Source: Bacteroidales bacterium | Lineage (GTDB): Bacteria > Bacteroidota > Bacteroidia > Bacteroidales > F082 | NCBI GenBank assembly: GCA_024400425.1 | Contig: JAKSMV010000001.1 | Span: 157,351 to 221,350, forward strand | DNA length: 64,000 bases | Direction: 5' to 3' | Shown: positions 19,913-28,460 of the stretch, piece after piece | Numbering within the stretch: position 1 is the first letter of the stretch | Layout of the letters: the number at the start of each line of letters is the position of its first letter | Program-made: the position numbers and the translations under genes | Notes under the pieces: model-generated | The model's database searches: none | Seen by the model: only the letters and a program-made list of their open reading frames with translations | Told to the model about the DNA's origin: nothing

Positions 19913-21382
19913 ATGGTATTCAGTAGTAATGTATTCTTGCTTTATTTTATGCCGATTTTCTTTTTGGTCTATTTCCTGACCCCGAAGAAAATCCGCAACT
20001 ATGTGTTGCTTTTTGCATCACTCTTGTTTTATGCCTATGGTGCTCCCGAGTTCATCATTCAATTGATTCTTTCCACTATCGCCAACTTCTACTTGGTGCG
20101 GTGGATGTGCAAGACCGAGAGGCCTGGTGTGAAAAAGTTGCTATGTGGCATCTCGGTGGCCATCAGCATAGGACTGCTGTTCTATTTCAAATACGGCAAC
20201 TTCTCGATGCAGAACTTGAATGCCATCTTGGGTTGGATAGGCTGCAAGAATGTGACTTGGACAAAGATTTTGTTGCCAATCGGTATATCGTTCTTCTCGT
20301 TCCAGAGTGTGACCTATACTTTGGATACCTATCGTGATGTGAACAAACCCATGGAGCGTTTGAGTGATTACATGCTGTATATCACCATGTTCCCGCAGCT
20401 TATTGCAGGTCCTATCATTCGCTATTGCGACATTGCCGACCAAATCCGTAATCGCGAGTCGCTTTATACCGACCGCTTGCATGGTTTCTATCGTTTCGTT
20501 ATCGGTTTGTGCAAGAAGATTCTCATTGCCGATGTCATCGGTTTCCAAGTCGATCAGGTGCTGGGACCGTCAAACTATGATGTCCTGACTTCGGCACAGT
20601 TGGCCGATATCGCCTCGAAGATTGCCGCCCTCGACTCTACCACGGCATGGATTACGATATTTGCTTTTACCTTCCAAATCTATTTCGACTTTGCCGGCTA
20701 TTCCGACATGGCTATAGGTTTGGGACGCATGATGGGCTTCAAGTTCCCGGAGAACTTCGATAATCCGTACGTTGCGACTACCATTTCGGAGTTTTGGCGC
20801 CGTTGGCACCAGACCTTCAGCGTGTTCATCAAGAACTACTTGTATTTCCCATTGGGTGGCAGCCGAGTGAAGACCGAGGCACGCAAGTATTTCAACCTTT
20901 GGTTCTGCTTCCTCGTGTCGGGTTTGTGGCATGGTGCTGCCTGGAACTTCGTGGTGTATGGTGCATTGCAAGGTATCTTCATCTGTGCCGACAAGCTGTT
21001 CCTGAAGAAATTCAACGAGCGGTTGGGACGCATTCCTTCGGTGTTCTTTACCTTCCTCATCATCGTGCTCACGCGCTGCTTCTTCCGCATCGAGCGCATC
21101 GACTTGTCGTGGTTGTTCATCAAGCGCTTGTTTGCCTTTGATTTCGTTCCGTTCCATTTTGGCGACAATCCGCACCTTTATGTTACCATGCTGGTAGCCG
21201 CTTTCTTCTCGTTCTTTACATTGTCGAAGTTTGGCTTGAAGGTGCAGGACAAGGTGTATTTCACCGAATACAACAAGAAACAGCATATCGTGGCTTTCGT
21301 GGTGAGCATTCTTGCTTTCGTGTTCTGCCTTGGTGCGCTGAATGCTACGGGTTTCAGCCCATTCATTTACTTTAGATTTTAA
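19913..21382 (+). CDS. MBOAT family O-acyltransferase 1 (AlgI-like)
   Basis: The 489-residue membrane protein has many hydrophobic helices. It carries the MBOAT signatures FFSFQSVTYTLDTYR, FPQLIAGPIIRY, YFDFAGYSDMAIGLGRMMGF, EFWRRWHQTFS and SGLWHGAAWNF, the last with the expected catalytic histidine. AlgI-like proteins pass acyl groups across the inner membrane to a periplasmic SGNH partner. It lies 28 bp after SGNH gene 1. The first and last codons are nearly identical in DNA to those of the second MBOAT gene, which indicates duplication. Confidence 0.92.
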   Translation: MVFSSNVFLLYFMPIFFLVYFLTPKKIRNYVLLFASLLFYAYGAPEFIIQLILSTIANFYLVRWMCKTERPGVKKLLCGISVAISIGLLFYFKYGNFSMQNLNAILGWIGCKNVTWTKILLPIGISFFSFQSVTYTLDTYRDVNKPMERLSDYMLYITMFPQLIAGPIIRYCDIADQIRNRESLYTDRLHGFYRFVIGLCKKILIADVIGFQVDQVLGPSNYDVLTSAQLADIASKIAALDSTTAWITIFAFTFQIYFDFAGYSDMAIGLGRMMGFKFPENFDNPYVATTISEFWRRWHQTFSVFIKNYLYFPLGGSRVKTEARKYFNLWFCFLVSGLWHGAAWNFVVYGALQGIFICADKLFLKKFNERLGRIPSVFFTFLIIVLTRCFFRIERIDLSWLFIKRLFAFDFVPFHFGDNPHLYVTMLVAAFFSFFTLSKFGLKVQDKVYFTEYNKKQHIVAFVVSILAFVFCLGALNATGFSPFIYFRF

Positions 21383-21415
21383 TTATTGAACTCATTTACT
21401 ATACATTATTGATAA

Positions 21416-22738
21416 ATGAACAAGAGATTTAACAAGATTCAGTTAATTTGTATTGCATTGTTGTTTTTCGCAATACTGCTTCAGGGATTCACCCATTGGA
21501 TTCCTATGAAACCTTTAGGTGGTTTCACCGACCAGACAAAACTGTGCAAACTGACGTTCCAGACATACATTGATGGCCAGTATCAGGATAAACTGACCGA
21601 ATATGCCAAGGAAAAAACAGGCTTCCGTGAGTTTTTCATCAGAAACTATAATCAAGTTTGCTATTCATGTTTCAGAAGGATTAATAATGCTCATATCTAT
21701 GAAGGTGCTAATAATGAGTTGTATATGAAGATGTACCTTTATGAGCGTTCCGGAAGAAGACTGAGGGAATATTATCCAAGTGTGGAAGATGCAAAGATTG
21801 ATGCTCAAAAAAACGTTGAAGCGACAGTGGCATTCATCGACACTTTGCATCAGCATGGAAAAGAATTCCTTTTCGTTTTCGCCCCATCAAAAACTTCCGT
21901 GTATCCTGAATGGATACCGAAGCAATGGAGCGACAGTGTGTCTTCTTTTTCGCTTGAAGAATACTACATCCAGCTGTTCAAGGAGAACAATATTCCTCAT
22001 ATTGATTTCAGGTCATGGTTCCAGACCATAAAGGATACCGTGCCTTACCCGCTATACACTCGATATGCAACCCATTGGTCGGAGTACATCTTGCCATTTG
22101 TGGCAGATTCGATGCTGAGGAGAATTGATGCAGAGACGGGATACAAGATGCCTTCGATTAAGTGGGTTGACGAGAATCTGACCACTGCCTATTCCGAACA
22201 GGACAAGGAACTGGAAACCGACCTTAATTTGATGTTCCCGATGAAGAAACCCGCATTGCCACGTCCTATATTCACATTGCAAGATACTATCGGAAAAGAT
22301 AAGCCTTATCTGTTTGTCATAGCCGACAGTTATTTTGTGCAATTATGCCTTTCTCCATTTGTCAATGCTTTCTCGGATTGGACATATTGGAAGTACAATG
22401 ATATTATCATCTCTCCACATGAAGAGTACTATTGGAAAAGGGTGAAATGGGTGCCCGAAGCTTACGACATGCTGAAGCAGTCGGATATTGTGTTGGCAAT
22501 CTTCACCGACGCAATGGTGTATGAATATATGTTCGGCTTCATCGATACTGCTTATGAGATGTTTGAAAAGGGGGGATTGGATGAAGAAGAAAAGATACAG
22601 TTGATGATCGAATGTATTAAAAGCAAGCCCGAATGGTATGAAAAGGTAAAGGAGCAAGCGGTGGAACGCGGCCTTACCCTTGAGGAGGCTTTACGAGATA
22701 ATGCTATTTATACAATTAAGAACACAAAGAAAAAATAA
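21416..22738 (+). CDS. AlgJ/AlgX-like SGNH acetyltransferase-associated protein 2
   Basis: The 440-residue paralogue has an N-terminal membrane anchor (LICIALLFFAILLQGF) and the family blocks CKLTFQTYIDG, KTGFREFFIRNYNQ and FVFAPSKTSVYPE. A THW near residue 219 and an ADS near 303 mark the His and Ser positions; the residue two before the His is Ala rather than Asp. It ends with one copy of the shared helical motif (KPEWYEKVKEQAVERG...). It lies between the two MBOAT genes, 6 bp before MBOAT 2, and is presumably the partner of one of them. Confidence 0.8.
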   Translation: MNKRFNKIQLICIALLFFAILLQGFTHWIPMKPLGGFTDQTKLCKLTFQTYIDGQYQDKLTEYAKEKTGFREFFIRNYNQVCYSCFRRINNAHIYEGANNELYMKMYLYERSGRRLREYYPSVEDAKIDAQKNVEATVAFIDTLHQHGKEFLFVFAPSKTSVYPEWIPKQWSDSVSSFSLEEYYIQLFKENNIPHIDFRSWFQTIKDTVPYPLYTRYATHWSEYILPFVADSMLRRIDAETGYKMPSIKWVDENLTTAYSEQDKELETDLNLMFPMKKPALPRPIFTLQDTIGKDKPYLFVIADSYFVQLCLSPFVNAFSDWTYWKYNDIIISPHEEYYWKRVKWVPEAYDMLKQSDIVLAIFTDAMVYEYMFGFIDTAYEMFEKGGLDEEEKIQLMIECIKSKPEWYEKVKEQAVERGLTLEEALRDNAIYTIKNTKKK

Positions 22739-22744
22739 TGCGCT

Positions 22745-24148
22745 ATGGTATTCAGTAGTAATATTTTCCTGCTTTTCTTTTTGCCCATATTCTTTGCGGC
22801 CTATTTCCTGACCCCTCAGAAATTCAGGAACTATACATTGTTGCTCTTTTCACTTATTTTCTACGCGTATGGCGCTCCTGATTTCGTCTTTCTGTTGTCA
22901 GGTGTGTGTGTCGTGAACTATTTTCTGGTTAGGAAGATGGTTGGAGCCAAACGGCAGAAACTGCTATGTGCTGTCTCAATCGTGTTGTCGTTGGGGTTGT
23001 TGCTTTACTTCAAATATTCGAACTTCATTGTCGAGAACGTCAATGCCTTGCTCGGATTGGCACATCGTGAACCGATTCCTTGGAGAAAGGTTGCCCTGCC
23101 TATTGGTATCTCGTTCTTCACTTTCCAGTCAATCACTTACACCATAGATGTGTATCGTGGCGCAACGCCACCGAGCAAGAAACTCTCTGATTATGTGTTG
23201 TATATCATGATGTTCCCTCAACTGATAGCTGGACCTATTGTCAAGTATAATAGCGTTGCCCAACAACTGATTTCGCGTAAAAGCACTGTCGAAGATTGTG
23301 TGACGGGGTTTTATCGGTTTGTCATTGGCCTTTCAAAAAAAGTCCTTGTTGCCAACACTTTGGCCGTGTGTGCCGATCAGGCTTTTGGAATGGGCTCTGA
23401 TATCACTACTGCCACAGCATGGATTGGCATTTTGTCCTATACGTTCCAGATATATTTTGATTTCTCCGGTTATTCCGATATGGCCATCGGACTCGGCCGA
23501 ATGATGGGGTTCCGGTTCCCAGAGAACTTCAATGTACCTTATATCAGTCAAAGCATCAGTGAGTTCTGGCGCCGTTGGCACATGACCTTAGGCGCGTTTA
23601 TGAAGGAATATTTGTATATCCCATTGGGAGGAAACCGCCGCTCTGTGGCTCGGACGTATTTCAACCTTGGCTTGGTGTTTCTGTGTTCGGGCCTTTGGCA
23701 TGGTGCTTCGTGGACATTTGTGGCGTGGGGCATATTCCATGGCTTCTTTATTATCATGGATCGTATTTTCCTGCTTGATTTGCTCAAGAAGATTGGACGT
23801 GTCCCATCGGTTATCATCACTTTTTTGTTGGTGAATTTGGGTTGGGTTCTTTTCCGCGCTGACGACATTGCTTCGGCATGCCAGTATTACAAGGCACTGT
23901 TCATGTTTAAATCGGGAGGAATCATCTATCAGGATGCAATGTTCTGGTTTGTTTTTGCTCTCGCAGTGCTATTCTCTTTCTTGGCTCTGAGCAAAAAAGG
24001 GCAAGGCATTATTGATCGAGTTTTCGCTTTTCAGTATAATGAACGGCAATCTTGGATAATGTTCGCTTGTTCAATAGTCTTGTTGGTCCTGTCGATTGGC
24101 GCTTTGTGCGTGTCTGACTTTAACCCATTCATTTACTTTAGATTCTAG
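22745..24148 (+). CDS. MBOAT family O-acyltransferase 2 (AlgI-like)
   Basis: The 467-residue polytopic protein is paralogous to MBOAT 1. It has the same signatures: FFTFQSITYTIDVYR, FPQLIAGPIVKY, YFDFSGYSDMAIGLGRMMGF, EFWRRWHMTLG and SGLWHGASWTF. Two MBOATs in one operon suggest acetylation at two positions or of two acceptors, but the sequence does not say which glycan. Only 5 bp separate it from SGNH gene 3. Confidence 0.92.
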   Translation: MVFSSNIFLLFFLPIFFAAYFLTPQKFRNYTLLLFSLIFYAYGAPDFVFLLSGVCVVNYFLVRKMVGAKRQKLLCAVSIVLSLGLLLYFKYSNFIVENVNALLGLAHREPIPWRKVALPIGISFFTFQSITYTIDVYRGATPPSKKLSDYVLYIMMFPQLIAGPIVKYNSVAQQLISRKSTVEDCVTGFYRFVIGLSKKVLVANTLAVCADQAFGMGSDITTATAWIGILSYTFQIYFDFSGYSDMAIGLGRMMGFRFPENFNVPYISQSISEFWRRWHMTLGAFMKEYLYIPLGGNRRSVARTYFNLGLVFLCSGLWHGASWTFVAWGIFHGFFIIMDRIFLLDLLKKIGRVPSVIITFLLVNLGWVLFRADDIASACQYYKALFMFKSGGIIYQDAMFWFVFALAVLFSFLALSKKGQGIIDRVFAFQYNERQSWIMFACSIVLLVLSIGALCVSDFNPFIYFRF

Positions 24149-24153
24149 GAATT

Positions 24154-25695
24154 ATGCAAAAAGGTAAAGTGTTATATGGTGTTTTGTTCGGTATCTTGAT
24201 GGTGCTGCTTTTTGTTCCTATCGTTCAGGAATACACTGGTGTTTTCCCGGTAAAGACTCTGGCTGGGGTGTTCGTGAAAACGGAGAAGCCGCAGTTGACG
24301 CTCGATAGTTATGCTTCCGGAAAATTTCAAGGGCAAACTGAGCGCTATGTCAGTGAGAATTTCGGCTTGCGTGAACCTGTCATCAGGCTTTATAACCAAT
24401 ATGTCTGGGATTTCTATAGAAAGACCTACGTGAAGACTATCATTCCGGGAAAGGGGAAGTGGCTTTATGGAAAGGAGTTTATCGACGATTTGGAAGGTAT
24501 CCGTTGGAAAGAGTATGCCAACTCGCCTTCTGAACTCAGAAGCAAATTCGTGAAAGAAGCCGACCGGCTCAGAAAAGTGCAGGAGATTTTGGAGGAATAC
24601 GACAAGCACCTTTTTGTGATTATGGAGCCTGGAAAGGCAAGAACCTATCCGGAATATCTTCCCGACGCGGTTGGCCGTCGGATTGCGGCTAAAGAGACTG
24701 ACGAACTGATTTCTGCCGCCGATATGTATCCTGCGATTTTAGATAGCGTTGGCGTGAATTATGTGAATATCGACCGTTGGTTTCAACGAGATAAAGAGAA
24801 GTTCGGTTTTTCACTCTATCCGCAAACGGGCACCCATTGGAGCAACCTCGCCGCTTTGCATGCTACAGATTCCATCATCCGATATATGGAGCAAATCGGG
24901 AATCGTGATATTGCAAACCTGAAAATCAGTTCGATAGTCTATGATACGACAATGAATCCTGATGCTGATTTTGAGAATCTTCTCAACGTGAACCGTGTGG
25001 TTCGTGACGTGCCAAACCAGTATGCCAATTTCGAACTCCTTTCTGATACCAACACCGTAAAACCGGCTTGGATTCATATCGGCGATTCCTATTATTGGAA
25101 TATCTCTTACCACATTCCGTTGGACGAGATCTTCTCGCGCCATCCTTATTGGTATTACAATAGCACTATTTATTATGATGCAAAGTACCATTCGACAGCC
25201 GAGACCGACATCGTTGCAGAACTTGTCAATGCCGATTTTGTGACCTTGGGCTATTGCACGTCGCAGATTTATACGATGAGCAGTTATTTCGCTGCCAAGG
25301 CTCTGGTGAATCTTTGTTACGACAAAAAGGATATAAAGAAAGTCGTGATGGACATTGTGGAATCGATGAATAATATTCCTGAATGGAAAGCTGCACTTCA
25401 GCAAAAGGCTGATAGCCAAGGGAAACCGGTTGAAGAAGTGATGATGGCTGATGCTTACTATGTGTTGTATTTGGATCCTGAAAAGTATTTTCCAGAACTC
25501 AACGAATCACATCCAATCTCACGAAACGGCATGTTGAGGATGTGTGTTTCTGACGATCCTGTAGGCCGCATCTTGCGCAATATGTATGGCAATGACGAAT
25601 GGTTGGAAAGCATTCACCAAAAGGCAAAACAGCAGAAGGTCGAGTTGGAGACCATGATGCTTAGAGATGCCGAATGGATGCTGAACAATCAGTAG
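24154..25695 (+). CDS. AlgJ/AlgX-like SGNH acetyltransferase-associated protein 3
   Basis: The 513-residue protein is the closest paralogue of SGNH protein 1 (PQLTLDSYASG, FGLREPVIRLYNQYVWDFYRKTY). It has an N-terminal anchor, a THW near residue 227 and a GDSYYW near 310. Gly again replaces the Asp before T-H. Its C-terminal 110 residues carry two clear copies of the shared helical motif (IPEWKAALQQKAD... and DEWLESIHQKAK...). It is last gene of the operon, convergent with the GH16-like gene after an 18-bp gap. Confidence 0.8.
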   Translation: MQKGKVLYGVLFGILMVLLFVPIVQEYTGVFPVKTLAGVFVKTEKPQLTLDSYASGKFQGQTERYVSENFGLREPVIRLYNQYVWDFYRKTYVKTIIPGKGKWLYGKEFIDDLEGIRWKEYANSPSELRSKFVKEADRLRKVQEILEEYDKHLFVIMEPGKARTYPEYLPDAVGRRIAAKETDELISAADMYPAILDSVGVNYVNIDRWFQRDKEKFGFSLYPQTGTHWSNLAALHATDSIIRYMEQIGNRDIANLKISSIVYDTTMNPDADFENLLNVNRVVRDVPNQYANFELLSDTNTVKPAWIHIGDSYYWNISYHIPLDEIFSRHPYWYYNSTIYYDAKYHSTAETDIVAELVNADFVTLGYCTSQIYTMSSYFAAKALVNLCYDKKDIKKVVMDIVESMNNIPEWKAALQQKADSQGKPVEEVMMADAYYVLYLDPEKYFPELNESHPISRNGMLRMCVSDDPVGRILRNMYGNDEWLESIHQKAKQQKVELETMMLRDAEWMLNNQ

Positions 25696-25713
25696 AATGG
25701 AGTGCTGTACTGA

Positions 25714-27690
25714 TTATTCTACCACGATTTCATACACGCGTCCTTCGATGTCGTTCTTGTTGTAAGGAATCAGCCCTTGCTCCCATACGATAGGCGGCCA
25801 CCATTCGGAATAGTGGTATTCTTGTGTGACGATGCATTTCATTTGGTTGTTCGGGATGCTGGTGTAGTCGTTGTTCATGTAGCCAACCACTCTCATGTCG
25901 TCAGGATTAGGTCCTAGGCGCCAGATGATTTCCGTCGGGCGCCATTCGATTTCGTAGTAATACCACTGTTCCTTGAAGTCGTTGTTGCTCATCGGCGTAC
26001 GGATCGTGAGGGCCTTGTAGAGCTTGTACCAGCGCATGGTTTCGTATTTCTTGTGGCCGTAGGGGATATATCCGATACCTGTGGTGAAGTTCTTGGGCGA
26101 TGGGATGGCCAAGTCCCAGTTGGTGCAGCAATACATGACATCGTCGTTCTGTGTAGCATCTTCGATGAAGTTGATGCTGTCGGTACGATTATAGTAATAT
26201 CCTGCAGGCCAATACTTTGAGGCTTTTACGATTTCAATATCAATCTCTGAATAGTGGTAGTCTGGATGGCGCACAGGATTTTTTGAGTCGTCGCTCTTAT
26301 CTACATAACCGCCTTCGGCATCGTCGTGACGGCGGTTGTTCCAGGCGTGGTTGTCGCTGTAAATGAGCCAGAAAGCATAGGTCAAGCCATTCCAGATGTT
26401 CTCTTCGTTGAGCATGACCGGGAACTTGATTTTCCCTCTAAACTTGCCGTAGGTGAAGCCCACACGGGTGCGGATGCCTGTCGATTCCTTGTGTAGGTTT
26501 TCAAGGTCATCGTTGCCGGGATTGATGAGCGAGATGTATTCGCCATCTTCTGAGAGACGGACGGTTTGGCAGGGTGTCTTGGTGGTCACGGGCCAGTTCA
26601 TTTGCAATTCGGTGCTGTCGAAGCGGTTGCGGTTGGCTTCGTATTGCTCGCGTGTGTAAGGTTCGTCGCCTACTACATCTTGGATGACAGGAATGTTGCG
26701 CAAGGTGTATTGCCGGCTGATGCCGCTGAAAAACTGCTCGTAAAGTGCACTACGATATAAGGTGTCGTCGTTGCCGCAGTTGCAGCTGGTGGTGTCCAAC
26801 TGATAGCCTGTGTTGCTCACTTTCGATTCGTCGATGAATACGCCCTTGTTGACGGCAATCACGGCCCGAGTCTTCAGTTTCCGATTTGAAACGATGACTT
26901 TGACGTTTTTCGAAGGGTGGTTCTCGAACCAACCATAAGGATTGACGAATTGCCCGTTTTCGTCGGTTTGCCCGATGTGTTGGACGTAATCGGGGATTTC
27001 AGCCAAGCCTTCATCGGTGCAAAGCACCAGCATGAAGCTGTATTCGCCAACGCGTGGATTGCGCTTCCAGCGATGGTTGACTTCGCCGCTGTTCTTGCTG
27101 TCGTTGATAACCCAAAGGGCATCTTTATAGAGTTGGTCTTCTATGCTGCAACCATTCCTTTCTGCTTTCTCGACAATGGAATTATACCAAGGCTCTTGGT
27201 TCCGTATCGACTCGCATACCGCATTGATGCGTTCTTCGCTGAAACTGTTTTCCGAGAGGTCGGCTCCATAATATATATGTTCGTCACGCGGGTTGCCTAC
27301 GATGCGGATGTAGTCTGTAAAACTCTTGTTTTCAATGGGTTTGAAGCCAATGTTCACGTCTTCCCAACTGCCATAGAAGTTTTCGTAAGCGAGTGAGTCG
27401 GTGTCGTCAAACTTGTAGGTCTCGTTTTGGTAGTAGATTTTGTAGTGTTTGTATTTATTTGATGGATTGGTGATGCGTACCTCAAACTGCCCCGATTCGC
27501 ATTGTTTGGCGGAGGGAATGACGATGCCTTCAAGAACGGCGTTGTCCAAGTCCATGTCGAGGCTGACGGTGTTGCCGCCTTCGAAGTTGGCCATGGGCCG
27601 GAAACACTCTTTCATGTTTTGTGTGATGATGAGACTTGCGCCAACGATAACCAATGCGGCAAGTGCAATCCAAACTATCTTTCGCTTCAT
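25714..27690 (-). CDS. Membrane-anchored GH16-like glycoside hydrolase
   Basis: The 658-residue protein begins with one membrane segment (IVWIALAALVIVGASLII). Residues of about 400-655 resemble a GH16 jelly roll: FRGKIKFPV, an EIDIE motif near residue 480 that fits the ExDxE catalytic pattern, YYYEIEWRPTEIIWRL, and a terminal VYEIVVE strand. GH16 enzymes cleave beta-1,3 or beta-1,4 glucans and galactans; the substrate here is unknown. Residues of about 165-205 hold the PWYNSIVEKAERNG...DALWVI helical motif found in the neighbouring SGNH proteins. That supports a shared role in making or trimming the same glycan. Confidence 0.7.
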   Translation of the reverse strand: MKRKIVWIALAALVIVGASLIITQNMKECFRPMANFEGGNTVSLDMDLDNAVLEGIVIPSAKQCESGQFEVRITNPSNKYKHYKIYYQNETYKFDDTDSLAYENFYGSWEDVNIGFKPIENKSFTDYIRIVGNPRDEHIYYGADLSENSFSEERINAVCESIRNQEPWYNSIVEKAERNGCSIEDQLYKDALWVINDSKNSGEVNHRWKRNPRVGEYSFMLVLCTDEGLAEIPDYVQHIGQTDENGQFVNPYGWFENHPSKNVKVIVSNRKLKTRAVIAVNKGVFIDESKVSNTGYQLDTTSCNCGNDDTLYRSALYEQFFSGISRQYTLRNIPVIQDVVGDEPYTREQYEANRNRFDSTELQMNWPVTTKTPCQTVRLSEDGEYISLINPGNDDLENLHKESTGIRTRVGFTYGKFRGKIKFPVMLNEENIWNGLTYAFWLIYSDNHAWNNRRHDDAEGGYVDKSDDSKNPVRHPDYHYSEIDIEIVKASKYWPAGYYYNRTDSINFIEDATQNDDVMYCCTNWDLAIPSPKNFTTGIGYIPYGHKKYETMRWYKLYKALTIRTPMSNNDFKEQWYYYEIEWRPTEIIWRLGPNPDDMRVVGYMNNDYTSIPNNQMKCIVTQEYHYSEWWPPIVWEQGLIPYNKNDIEGRVYEIVVE

Positions 27691-27720
27691 GATGATTCAA
27701 ATTTGCGACAAAGGTAAGGA

Positions 27721-27810
27721 TTAATCCGTTTTGCTCTTGTTTTCATGCTCTAATCTTTCCAATCTTTCCTCTAATAGCTCAAGATAAGCCTTCTTTTGCC
27801 ATAAATACAT
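27721..27810 (-). CDS. Possible 29-residue leucine-zipper-like mini-protein
   Basis: A short frame encodes MYLWQKKAYLELLEERLERL and ends HENKSKTD. It has heptad-like leucines and bacterial-looking codon use, and lies 30 bp upstream of the GH16-like gene on the same strand. There is no homology that I recognise; it may be chance. Confidence 0.25.
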   Translation of the reverse strand: MYLWQKKAYLELLEERLERLEHENKSKTD

Positions 27811-28356
27811 CCTTTTAATCCATCAAACTACATTCGAAATAATGTAAAAATGTTTATTATTGTATGAATTACATCCGATACGATGTAAAAAAGTAAATTC
27901 TAAACAGGCAAAACAAGGCCAAATTCGCATGATTTGCCCGATTCGCGGTTCTCTCTCTACGTCTGACAGGAAAGGACACAACAATCCAATTTTAACCACG
28001 ATGTTTTTTCGACCGCTAATGTTGCGAATTCGGCGAATGAGGAATCCGCTTCGCGTATTCTTTGACTTCGTCGAGAATTCTCTGATTTCCGCTCTGCGTT
28101 CAATGCTTGGATCCGAAAATATACAGATGCCTAAAAATAACATTTCCAAATGCTATTTTTTGCACTTTTTTCGCATTTTCAAATGTGATTTTATGATTTC
28201 GGAGTTCCTGGAATATACGACTATGGCCTAAGATGGTGTTGCAAGTTTAATTGTTTTTGAGCCAAGCAAAAGGAAATCTATTTTAACGCTTCATTGGACT
28301 ACAGCATTTTTCCACCCTCCAAAAACGCCATTTTTCTCCCATCCATTTCATCCAAT
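27811..28356. other. Long intergenic region without a convincing gene
   Basis: Overlapping frames exist on both strands (27823-28149 and 27860-28231), but neither has a protein-like composition. A few AT-rich inverted bits (ACATTCGAAATAATGT, ACATCCGATACGATGT) occur near 27828-27890. I see no tRNA or terminator. Confidence 0.5.
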
Positions 28357-28395
28357 TATCCAAATCGGATACAGTTCTTGTATCTACATTGGATA
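28357..28395. promoter_or_regulatory. Nested palindrome upstream of the radical SAM promoter
   Basis: Outer arms TATCCAA and TTGGATA enclose inner arms GATACA and TGTATC with equal 4-nt spacers and a 5-nt centre. It ends about 11 bp upstream of the -33 element, a position suited to an operator. Confidence 0.6.
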
Positions 28396-28405
28396 GCAGT
28401 AAACT

Positions 28406-28436
28406 ATTGACAATTAAATGTTTATGTGTAGTTTTG
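28406..28436 (+). promoter_or_regulatory. Promoter of the radical SAM peptide locus
   Basis: An ATTG -33 element is followed after 19 bp by TAGTTTTG, matching TAnnTTTG. The start codon at 28461 is 24 nt downstream. Confidence 0.65.
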
Positions 28437-28460
28437 CAGCGAAATGAAAAATAAGTTTTA

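Noticed and set aside
27823..28231. Overlapping ORFs on both strands as candidate genes
   Set aside because: Composition is not protein-like, the frames shadow each other, and no promoter or neighbour logic supports either.
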